From Pseudomonadota bacterium (GTDB taxonomy: Bacteria > Pseudomonadota > Alphaproteobacteria > Azospirillales > Azospirillaceae): a stretch of DNA of 9,901 nt. The notes under the pieces are model-generated. The model was not told where the DNA came from and ran no database searches. It saw only the letters and a list, made by a program, of their open reading frames with translations. The stretch covers positions 1 to 9,901 of the forward strand of contig JAEZPL010000281.1 in assembly GCA_023413605.1 (NCBI GenBank). Reading direction: 5' to 3'. Shown here piece by piece: positions 1-6,586 of the stretch. A program made the translations under genes and the position numbers. How positions within the stretch are numbered: position 1 is the stretch's first letter; each line of letters starts with the position of its first letter.

Positions 1-1
1 C

Positions 2-898
2 TGCTGGGGCCTGAACTGGCCCGCCGTCAAGGTAGCCCTCACCCAGATCCCGCCCTGGACGCTGCGCAGCATCGGCTTCGCGGTCGGTGCGGTGCTGCTG
101 TTCGCCTACGCCCGCATGCGCGGCGAATCCCTGGCGATTCCGCGCGGGCAGCGCGGGCCGCTGATCGCCGTGGCGCTGCTGAACATGGCGGGGTTCAACG
201 TCTGCTCCGCCTTCGGGCAGATGAACATGGCGACCTCCGGCGCGGCGATCATCGCCTACACCATGCCGGCCTGGGCGACGCTGCTGGCGATCCCGATCCT
301 GGGCGAACGGCCGACGCCGCGCCAATGGCTGGGGCTGGGCTGCGGGCTGGTGGGGCTGGCCGTTCTGCTCGGCCCCGATCTGGCGCAGGTCGGCGCCCTG
401 CCGGCCGGTCCCGCCTTCATGCTGACGGCGGCGCTGTGCTGGGCGCTGGGCAGCGTGCTGATGAAGCGCACGGCCTGGACCATGGGGCCGAACGCCATCA
501 CCGGCTGGCAGTTCGCCATCTCCCTGCCGGTGGTGCTGCCCTTCGCCATCGCGCTTGAGCCCACGCCGACGCTGGCGCTGGAGCCGCGCGTGGCCGTGGC
601 GCTGGTCTTCAACCTGCTGGTCGCGATGGTCGGCGGTTACCTGCTGTGGTTCGCCATCGTGCGGCGGCTCAGCGTGGCGCAGGCCTCGGTCAGTTCGCTG
701 ATCGTGCCGGTCGTCGGCGTCAGCGGAGCGATCTTCGTGCTGGGCGAGACGCCGCCCATGCGCACCTTCGTGGCGCTGGCCATGATCCTGTGCGCCGTGC
801 TGCTGGTCGTCATGGTCCGCGAACGCGCGCCGTCCAAACCGCGCCCCAAGGTGGGCAGCGAGACCGACGCCGTGCCGGAGCCCGCACAGCCGTCCTGA
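2..898 (+). CDS. DMT superfamily transporter, EamA family (5'-truncated by window edge)
   Basis: This is an inner-membrane drug/metabolite-type transporter; the substrate cannot be told from sequence. The open frame runs from base 2 without a stop, and its first visible residues, CWGLNWPAVKVAL, match the start of the first EamA repeat (the WGLNWP motif at the end of TM1). The true start therefore lies just upstream of the window, and the ATG at 92 is internal. There are 298 visible residues, close to the usual family length of about 300. Two EamA repeats can be seen. The first contains the conserved AAIIAYTMPAWATLLAIPILGE segment of the family (residues ATSGAAIIAYTMP are diagnostic), and the second contains SSLIVPVVGVSGAIFVLGE. 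Hydrophobic segments run throughout, giving roughly ten TM helices. The tail after about base 820 is polar and rich in Pro, Lys and Glu and probably cytoplasmic. The gene reads in the same direction as the RND operon 177 bases downstream, but a hairpin lies between them, so they are probably separate units. Confidence 0.9.
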   Translation, partial: CWGLNWPAVKVALTQIPPWTLRSIGFAVGAVLLFAYARMRGESLAIPRGQRGPLIAVALLNMAGFNVCSAFGQMNMATSGAAIIAYTMPAWATLLAIPILGERPTPRQWLGLGCGLVGLAVLLGPDLAQVGALPAGPAFMLTAALCWALGSVLMKRTAWTMGPNAITGWQFAISLPVVLPFAIALEPTPTLALEPRVAVALVFNLLVAMVGGYLLWFAIVRRLSVAQASVSSLIVPVVGVSGAIFVLGETPPMRTFVALAMILCAVLLVVMVRERAPSKPRPKVGSETDAVPEPAQPS

Positions 899-917
899 TC
901 GGGTTACCCCGGTCATC

Positions 918-938
918 GCCGGTCCTATTCGGACTGGC
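918..938. promoter_or_regulatory. Interrupted palindrome / hairpin upstream of RND operon
   Basis: The arms GCCGGTCC (918-925) and GGACTGGC (931-938) are complementary over eight positions with a single G-T wobble, separated by the five-base loop TATTC. It lies 20 bases after the transporter stop codon and about 140 bases before the adaptor start. No T-run follows, so it is not a canonical intrinsic terminator. Its dyad form and position fit either a weak terminator or stabiliser of the upstream transcript, or an operator for a TetR-like repressor of the pump. The sequence does not decide between these. Confidence 0.4.
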
Positions 939-972
939 CTTAGGGAGACGCAGCGAAACGTTGTTACCTAGA

Positions 973-1017
973 CGGTGCCGCGCTGCACCGGGATGCCCGT
1001 GGAGGGGGTGCGCCCTC
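973..1017 (+). other. Leader hairpins before the RND adaptor gene
   Basis: Two short perfect stems occur in the leader: CGGTGC (973-978) with GCACCG (985-990), and GAGGG (1002-1006) with CCCTC (1013-1017). A third possible stem, CGGG (989-992) with CCCG (996-999), overlaps the first, so the two would be mutually exclusive. I see no convincing -35/-10 pair in 899-1061. Short GC stems are common by chance in DNA of this composition, so a regulatory role is only a suggestion. Confidence 0.2.
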
Positions 1018-1061
1018 TCCCTTCCGTCCAGACGACCGTGTGGAGCGCCCGCACCACCGTC

Positions 1062-1067
1062 AGGAAG
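1062..1067 (+). promoter_or_regulatory. Ribosome binding site deciding the adaptor start
   Basis: AGGAAG, followed by a run of G, ends eight bases before the ATG at 1076. This is much better than anything before the GTG at 1040, so the ATG is preferred as the start of the adaptor gene. Confidence 0.65.
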
Positions 1068-1075
1068 GGGGGTAT

Positions 1076-2332
1076 ATGGCCCACCGCCGATCAGAATTCC
1101 TCGGGCGCGCCATCGGCCGCGTGTGGCGCCTTTGCCTCTCCCCGCCGCTTCCGGCCCTGCTGCTGGTGCCGGCGCTGGCCGCCTGCCAGCAGCAGTCCGG
1201 CGCCACGCAGGCCGCCGCCCCGCCCCCGACGCCCGTCACCGTCGCCAAGCCGGTGGTCAAGGACGTGATCGAGCGCGACGACTTCACCGGCCGCTTCGAC
1301 GCCGTCGCCGCCGTTGAGGTCCGGGCGCGCGTCGGCGGCTACCTCGCCTCGGTCAACTTCACCGACGGGGCGATGGTCAAGGCCGGCGATCTTCTGTTCG
1401 TGATCGACCGCCGCCCTTACGAAGCCGCGTTCAACCAGGCGAACGCCGACGTGACGGTCGCGCAGACCCGCGTCGACCTCGCCCGAACCGATTTCGACCG
1501 GGTGGAGCGGCTGGCCCGCACCGGCAACGCCCCGGAAAGCCGCCTGGACGAGGCGCGGCAGAGTTTTCTCGGCGGTCAGGCCCAACTGGCCGGCGCCCGC
1601 GCGGCGCTGGAGAAGGCGCGGCTGGACCTGGAATTCACGGAGATCAAGTCGCCCATCACCGGGCGCATCAGCCGCAAGCTGGTGACGGAAGGCAACCTGA
1701 TCTCCGCCAACACGACGTTGCTGACCACCGTCGTGGCGCTGGACCCGATCCACTTCTACTTCGACGTCGACGAGCGCAGCTACAACGCCTACATGTGGCA
1801 GAACCGCGAGGGCGCGAAGCCCAACGGCAGCGCCGATCCGCCGCCGGTCTCCGTGTCTTTGGGCGACGAGCGCGAACGGCCGCGCGACGGCCGGCTGGAC
1901 TTCATCGACAACCGCATCGATCAGGCGACCGGCACCATGCGCGCCCGCGCCCTGTTCGACAACAGGGACCAGATGTTCACGCCGGGCATGTTCGGCCGCA
2001 TCAGCATCCCCGGCAGCGGCGTCTACAAGGGCATCCTGATCCCGGACGAGGCCATCGGCGCCGACCAGGACCGCCGCTTCGTCTATGTGGTGGCCGATGA
2101 CGGCAACGTGCGCCAGCAGGTGGTGCGCCCCGGCCCGCGCATCGACGGCTACCGCGTCATCCGCCAGGGCCTGACCGGCGAGGAGAGCGTCGTCGTCGCC
2201 GGCATCCAGCGCATCCGCCCCGGCGTGAAGATCGCCCCGCAGCCGACCACCCTGCCGCCGGAACGCCGCCCCCCCGGCAACGGCGGAAACGGCGGGCAGA
2301 GCAGCGCGACCGCCAGCGGGGCGGCCCCATGA
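1076..2332 (+). CDS. RND efflux periplasmic adaptor lipoprotein (MexE/AcrA-like membrane fusion protein)
   Basis: This is the periplasmic adaptor that links an RND pump to an outer-membrane channel in a tripartite efflux system. From the ATG at 1076 it has 418 residues. The N-terminus is a lipoprotein signal: basic residues, a hydrophobic stretch (about 24-36) and a lipobox LAAC with the acylated cysteine at residue 37. The start codon is chosen for its ribosome site; a GTG at 1040 would add 12 residues. The domains follow the family order: the first half of the biotinyl-lipoyl-like domain around 79-111 (EVRARVGGYL, GDLLFVIDRRPY), an alpha-helical hairpin around 114-186, the second lipoyl half around 188-220 (SPITGRISRKLV, GNLI), a beta-barrel around 225-312 and the membrane-proximal domain to about 392. 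A Pro/Gly/Ser-rich tail ends the protein. The stop overlaps the pump start (ATGA), indicating translational coupling and a fixed partner. I am sure of the family; substrates are unknown. Confidence 0.95.
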   Translation: MAHRRSEFLGRAIGRVWRLCLSPPLPALLLVPALAACQQQSGATQAAAPPPTPVTVAKPVVKDVIERDDFTGRFDAVAAVEVRARVGGYLASVNFTDGAMVKAGDLLFVIDRRPYEAAFNQANADVTVAQTRVDLARTDFDRVERLARTGNAPESRLDEARQSFLGGQAQLAGARAALEKARLDLEFTEIKSPITGRISRKLVTEGNLISANTTLLTTVVALDPIHFYFDVDERSYNAYMWQNREGAKPNGSADPPPVSVSLGDERERPRDGRLDFIDNRIDQATGTMRARALFDNRDQMFTPGMFGRISIPGSGVYKGILIPDEAIGADQDRRFVYVVADDGNVRQQVVRPGPRIDGYRVIRQGLTGEESVVVAGIQRIRPGVKIAPQPTTLPPERRPPGNGGNGGQSSATASGAAP

Positions 2333-5300
2333 AATTCGCCCACTTCTTCGTGGACCGGCCGATCTTCGCCTCGGTGGTGTCGATCGTCATCGTGATCGTC
2401 GGCATGATCGCCTATGTGGCGCTGCCGGTGTCGGAATACCCGACCATCGCCCCGCCGACCATCGTGGTCCGCGCCTCCTACCCCGGCGCCAACGCGGAGA
2501 CGGTCGCCAACACCGTCGCCACCCCGCTGGAGCAGGAGGTGAACGGGGTGGAGAACATGCTCTACATGTCATCCTACTCCACCGGCGACGGGTCGATGTC
2601 GCTGACCATCACCTTCAAGCTGGGCACCGACCTGGACACCGCGCAGGTGCTGGTGCAGAACCGCGTCGCCATCGCCACCCCCCGCCTGCCGGAGGAGGTG
2701 CGGCGCCTGGGCGTGACCACGCGCAAAAGTTCGCCCGACCTGATGATGGTCGTGCACATGCTGGCGACGGAGCCGGGCTACGACCAGCTCTACATCTCCA
2801 ACTACGCTCTGCTGCGGGTGCGCGACGCGCTGCTGCGGCTGGACGGGGTGGGCGACCTGACGGTCTTCGGCGCCCGCGAATATTCCCTGCGCGTCTGGCT
2901 GGATCCGGAACGCATGGCGACGCTGGGCCTGACCGGCGGCGACGTGGTGCGCGCCCTTCAGGAACAGAACGTCCAGGTTTCCGGCGGCGCCCTGGGGCAG
3001 GAACCCGCGCCGACCGGCAACGCCTTCCAGCTGACCGTCACGACCCAGGGACGTTTCGACGACATCCGCCAGTTCCGCAACGTGATCGTCAAGGCCGGGG
3101 AGGACGGGCGCCTGATCCGCGTGCAGGACATCGCGCGGGTGGAGATGGGGGCGAAGGAATACGTCACCAACAGCTACCTGAACGGCCAGCCGGCGGTGGC
3201 GCTGGCCATCTTCCAGCGGCCGGGAACCAACGCGCTCGCCGCTTCCCAGGACATCCTCGCGAAGATGGAGGAGTTGAAGCGCGACTTCCCCAAGGGCATC
3301 GACTACCGCATCGTCTACAACCCCACGCAGTTCATCGCCCAGTCCGTGGACGAGGTCTACAAGACCCTGTACGAGGCGGTGATCCTGGTGGCGCTCGTCG
3401 TGCTGGTCTTCCTGCAAAGCTGGCGCGCCTCGCTGATCCCGATCCTGGCCATCCCCGTGTCGCTGATCGGCACCTTCGCGGTGATGGCGGCGCTGGGCTT
3501 CACGCTGAACGTGCTGACGCTGTTCGGCCTCGTGCTCGCCATCGGCATCATGGTGGACGACGCCATCGTGGTGGTGGAGAACATCGAGCGCAACATCGCC
3601 CAGGGCCTGTCGCCCCGCGACGCCGCGCACGAGACGATGGACGAGGTCGGCACCGCCGTCGTCGCCATCGCCATCGTGCTGTCGGCGGTCTTCATCCCCA
3701 CGGCCTTCATCCCCGGCATCTCCGGCCAGTTCTACAAGCAGTTCGCGCTGACCATCGCGGTCGCCACGCTGCTGTCGGCCTTCAACTCGCTGACCCTGTC
3801 GCCGGCGCTGGGCGCCATCCTGCTGAAGCCGCACGAGGAGCATCACCAGAGGCGCGGGCCGGCGCGGCTGTTCGGCTGGTTCGCCGACCGCTTCAACCGT
3901 GGCTTCGACCGCATGGGCGACGGCTATGCGCGGTCCACGCGGGCGCTGGTGAAGCGCCGCGGCATCATGCTGGCGGTCTACGCGCTGCTGATGGCCGGGA
4001 CGGTCTACCTGACGACCAGCGTGCCCACCGGCTTCATTCCGCAGCTCGACCGCGGCTATGCGATCATCGTGGTTCAGTTGCCGGACGGCGCCGCCCTGTC
4101 GCGCACCGACGCGGCGGTGCGGCAGGCGTCGCAGATCATCAAGGACACGCCGGGCGTCCAGAACGCCGTGGCCTTCGCCGGCTTTTCCGGCGCCACCTTC
4201 ACCAACGCGACCAACGCGGGCGTGATTTTCGCCAGCTTCGCCCCGTTCGAGGAGCGGGTGCGCAACCACCAGCCGGCCAGCGCCGTCATCGCCAACCTGT
4301 TCGGCCGCCTCCAGGCCGTGCAGGAGGCCTTCATCATCGCCATCCCGCCCCCGGCCGTTCCCGGCATCGGCAACACCGGCGGCTTCAAGATGCAGTTGGA
4401 GGACCGCGGCGGCGTGGGCCTGCGCGCGCTGCTCGCCTCCGCCTACGAGGTGATGGGCAAGGCGCAGAGCACGCCGGGGCTGGTCGGCGTCTTCACCACC
4501 TTCACCGCCAACGCGCCGCAGCTCTATCTGGAAATCGACCGCGTCAAGGCGCAGATGCTGAACGTGCCCATCGCCAACGTGTTCGAGGCGTTGCAGGTCA
4601 ATCTGGGCTCGTCCTACGTCAACGATTTCAACGCTTTCGGCCGCGTCTACCAGGTGCGCGCGCAGGCCGACCAGACCTACCGCATGGATCCGGAGGACAT
4701 CCAGCGCCTGAAGGTGCGCAGCGCCGACGGCGCGCTTGTCCCGCTCGGCACGCTGGTGAACATCCTCGACGTCGCCGGGGCCGACCTCGTCCAGCGCTAC
4801 AACATGTACCCGTCCGTGCCGTTGCAGGGCAACGCGGCGCCCGGCGTGTCGTCGGGGCAGGCGCTGGCGACCATGGCCGACCTGACCCGCGACACGGCAC
4901 CGCCCGGCGTGTCCTTCGAATGGACCGAGCTGGCCTTCCAGCAGAGCCAGACCGGCAACACGGCGGTCTACATCTTCGCGCTGGCCGTGCTGTTCGCCTT
5001 CCTGGCCCTGTCGGCGCAGTATGAGAGCTGGTCGCTGCCGCTCGCCATCATCCTGATCGTGCCGATGAGCGTGCTGTCGGCCATGGTCGGCGTCACGATC
5101 CGGGGGATGGACAACAACATCCTCGTCCAGATCGGCCTTGTCGTTCTGATCGGCCTCGCCGCCAAGAACGCCATCCTGATCGTGGAGTTCGCCCGCCAAC
5201 TGGAGGCGGAGGGCCGGTCCACAATCGACGCGGTGGTGGAGGCTTGCCGCCTGCGCCTGCGGCCGATCCTGATGACCGCCTTCGCCTTCATCCTGGGCGT

Positions 5301-5490
5301 GCTGCCGCTGGTGATCGCCACGGGGCCGGGTGCGGAGATGCGGCAGGCGCTGGGCACCGCCGTCTTTTCCGGCATGCTGGGCGTGACCTTCTTCGGCCTG
5401 TTCCTGACGCCGGTCTTCTACGTGACCATCCGGCTGCTGGTCAGCCGGCGGCGGAAGCACGCCCACTCGCCCCCGCGGGCGGGAGATTAG
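2329..5490 (+). CDS. RND multidrug efflux permease, HAE1 family (MexF/AcrB-like)
   Basis: This is the inner-membrane proton-driven pump of a tripartite efflux system, expected to be a trimer taking substrates from the periplasm and membrane. Its 1053 residues equal the usual length of about 1050. It begins with the family signature MKFAHFFVDRPIFA, followed by TM1 and the periplasmic PLSEYP-type motif (here LPVSEYPTIAPP). The proton-relay residues are intact: D410 and D411 in GIMVDDAIVVVEN (TM4) and K946 in GLAAKNAILIVEF (TM10). GFIPQLDRGY marks the start of the second periplasmic loop. Twelve TM helices in two halves can be inferred, with large periplasmic loops after TM1 and TM7. Motifs such as TPLEQEVNGVENMLYMSS and VKSSPDL-type RKSSPDLMMVVHM place it nearer MexF/BepE than AcrB. 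Translation is coupled to the adaptor by a four-base overlap. No outer-membrane channel gene follows; the next gene is convergent after 18 bases. Substrates cannot be predicted. Confidence 0.96.
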   Translation: MKFAHFFVDRPIFASVVSIVIVIVGMIAYVALPVSEYPTIAPPTIVVRASYPGANAETVANTVATPLEQEVNGVENMLYMSSYSTGDGSMSLTITFKLGTDLDTAQVLVQNRVAIATPRLPEEVRRLGVTTRKSSPDLMMVVHMLATEPGYDQLYISNYALLRVRDALLRLDGVGDLTVFGAREYSLRVWLDPERMATLGLTGGDVVRALQEQNVQVSGGALGQEPAPTGNAFQLTVTTQGRFDDIRQFRNVIVKAGEDGRLIRVQDIARVEMGAKEYVTNSYLNGQPAVALAIFQRPGTNALAASQDILAKMEELKRDFPKGIDYRIVYNPTQFIAQSVDEVYKTLYEAVILVALVVLVFLQSWRASLIPILAIPVSLIGTFAVMAALGFTLNVLTLFGLVLAIGIMVDDAIVVVENIERNIAQGLSPRDAAHETMDEVGTAVVAIAIVLSAVFIPTAFIPGISGQFYKQFALTIAVATLLSAFNSLTLSPALGAILLKPHEEHHQRRGPARLFGWFADRFNRGFDRMGDGYARSTRALVKRRGIMLAVYALLMAGTVYLTTSVPTGFIPQLDRGYAIIVVQLPDGAALSRTDAAVRQASQIIKDTPGVQNAVAFAGFSGATFTNATNAGVIFASFAPFEERVRNHQPASAVIANLFGRLQAVQEAFIIAIPPPAVPGIGNTGGFKMQLEDRGGVGLRALLASAYEVMGKAQSTPGLVGVFTTFTANAPQLYLEIDRVKAQMLNVPIANVFEALQVNLGSSYVNDFNAFGRVYQVRAQADQTYRMDPEDIQRLKVRSADGALVPLGTLVNILDVAGADLVQRYNMYPSVPLQGNAAPGVSSGQALATMADLTRDTAPPGVSFEWTELAFQQSQTGNTAVYIFALAVLFAFLALSAQYESWSLPLAIILIVPMSVLSAMVGVTIRGMDNNILVQIGLVVLIGLAAKNAILIVEFARQLEAEGRSTIDAVVEACRLRLRPILMTAFAFILGVLPLVIATGPGAEMRQALGTAVFSGMLGVTFFGLFLTPVFYVTIRLLVSRRRKHAHSPPRAGD

Positions 5491-5508
5491 AAAGAAGAGG
5501 GAAACACG

Positions 5509-6534
5509 CTACCCGCCGACCGGCTCCGCCACCATGATGCGGTGCGCGTACAGCGCGGCCACGGCGCAGGAGGCCATGCGGGTGGTCACGCTGTCGGCGC
5601 GGCTGGTCAGCACGATGGGCACCCGCGCGCCCAGCACGATGCCGGCCGCGTCCGCGTTGGCGAGGAAGGTCAGGTTCTTCGCCAGCATGTTCCCGGCCTC
5701 CAAATCCGGCACCACCAGGATGTCGGCCTGTCCAGCCACGGGTGAGACGATGTGCTTGATGCGCGCGGCCTCCAGGCTGATGGCGTTGTCGAGCGCCAGC
5801 GGGCCATCGAGCTGCGCGCCGGTGATCTGCCCGCGTTCCGCCATCTTGCACAGGGCGGCGGCGTCGATCGTGGAGGGGATCTTGGGGTTCACCGTTTCCA
5901 CGGCCGACAGGATCGCCACCTTCGGCTCGGCGATGCCCAGCGCGCGGGCAAGGTCCACCGCGTTCTGGACGATGTCCACCTTGTCTTCCAGCGTCGGCGC
6001 GATGTTGATCGCCGCGTCGGTGATGAACAGCGGCTTCGGGTAGGTCGGCACGTCCATGATGAAGACGTGGCTGACGCGGCGCGCCGTGCGCAGGCCGGTG
6101 TCCTTGCGGACGACCGCGCCCATCAGTTCGTCGGTGTGCAGGCTGCCCTTCATCAGCAGGGATCCGCGGCCGGCGCGGATCAACTCCACCGCCGTCTGGG
6201 CCGCCGCGTGGCTGTGCGGGGCGGGAACGATCTCAAGCTTGCTGATGTCCAGCCCGGCCTCGGCCGCCACCGCGTGGATCTTGTCCGGCGGGCCGACCAG
6301 GATGGGCGCGATCACGCCGGCTTCCGCCGCCTCCACCGCTCCGCTCAGGGACGTCTCGTCGCAGGGGTGCGCGATGACGGTGGGCGTCGGCGGGTTGGCC
6401 CGGCAGCGCTCGATCAGCCGGTCATACTGGGCGTGCTCGCGATGCTGCGGCTGGGCCGCGGCCACCGGCACGGCGTCGGCCGTGGGCTTCACCTTGGCCG
6501 CTGTGGGTGAATCGACGAATTGCGGTCGCGTCAT
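5509..6534 (-). CDS. Phosphate acetyl/butyryltransferase family protein (PTA_PTB domain)
   Basis: This cytoplasmic enzyme is expected to catalyse acyl-CoA + phosphate = acyl-phosphate + CoA. It has 341 residues from the ATG at 6534, chosen because GGAGGA precedes it by seven bases; an in-frame ATG at 6549 overlaps that ribosome site. Residues 1-34 are a low-complexity, Ala/Pro/Gln-rich lead-in. The PTA_PTB fold occupies about 37-338, with recognisable family blocks: LLMKGSLHTDELMGAV (127-141), ITDAAINIAPTLEDKVDIVQNA (171-192), DGPLALDNAIS (243-253), DILVVPDLEAGNMLAKNL (271-288) and VPIVLTSRADS (305-315). These blocks match the transferase half of proteins annotated as bifunctional enoyl-CoA hydratase/phosphate acetyltransferase, but the N-terminal MaoC-like hydratase half is absent here. 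It is the second gene of an operon, 52 bases after the DUF3141 gene. An acetate kinase gene, a frequent companion, does not follow. Whether it prefers acetyl-, propionyl- or butyryl-CoA is unknown. Confidence 0.9.
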   Translation of the reverse strand: MTRPQFVDSPTAAKVKPTADAVPVAAAQPQHREHAQYDRLIERCRANPPTPTVIAHPCDETSLSGAVEAAEAGVIAPILVGPPDKIHAVAAEAGLDISKLEIVPAPHSHAAAQTAVELIRAGRGSLLMKGSLHTDELMGAVVRKDTGLRTARRVSHVFIMDVPTYPKPLFITDAAINIAPTLEDKVDIVQNAVDLARALGIAEPKVAILSAVETVNPKIPSTIDAAALCKMAERGQITGAQLDGPLALDNAISLEAARIKHIVSPVAGQADILVVPDLEAGNMLAKNLTFLANADAAGIVLGARVPIVLTSRADSVTTRMASCAVAALYAHRIMVAEPVGG

Positions 6535-6541
6535 GGCCGCA

Positions 6542-6547
6542 TCCTCC
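6542..6547 (-). promoter_or_regulatory. Ribosome binding site of the phosphotransacetylase-like gene
   Basis: On the minus strand GGAGGA lies seven bases before the ATG at 6534. This near-consensus site fixes the start and argues against the longer frame that opens inside or before the hairpin at 6558-6576. Confidence 0.7.
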
Positions 6548-6557
6548 ATTTTGTGCA

Positions 6558-6576
6558 CCGGCGTCGAACGCGCCGG
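6558..6576 (-). other. Intercistronic GC hairpin between DUF3141 gene and phosphotransacetylase-like gene
   Basis: CCGGCG (6558-6563) and CGCCGG (6571-6576) form a perfect six-pair stem with a seven-base loop, lying in the 52-base gap between the two genes of the operon. No T-run follows on the minus strand, so it is not a full intrinsic terminator. It could protect the 3' end of the upstream message or adjust the ratio of the two proteins. Chance occurrence cannot be excluded at this GC content. Confidence 0.35.
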
Positions 6577-6586
6577 CGCCCTTCGG

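Noticed and set aside
1040..1075. GTG at 1040 as the adaptor start
   Set aside because: No ribosome site precedes it, and it would place 12 extra residues before a complete lipoprotein signal; the ATG at 1076 has a strong site.
646..1317. A 223-codon plus-strand frame spanning the transporter end and the adaptor start
   Set aside because: It overlaps two genuine genes in another frame and its product is an Arg/Ala/Pro-rich shadow.
2569..5466. A 965-codon open frame on the minus strand, antisense to the RND pump
   Set aside because: The translation is a low-complexity His/Gln/Arg/Asp/Gly mixture with no domain or plausible fold, and the opposite strand encodes a complete, motif-perfect RND pump.
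5466..5485. GC-rich inverted repeat at the end of the RND pump gene as a bidirectional terminator
   Set aside because: The stem is short and interrupted, lies inside the coding sequence and has no T-run on either side in the right orientation.
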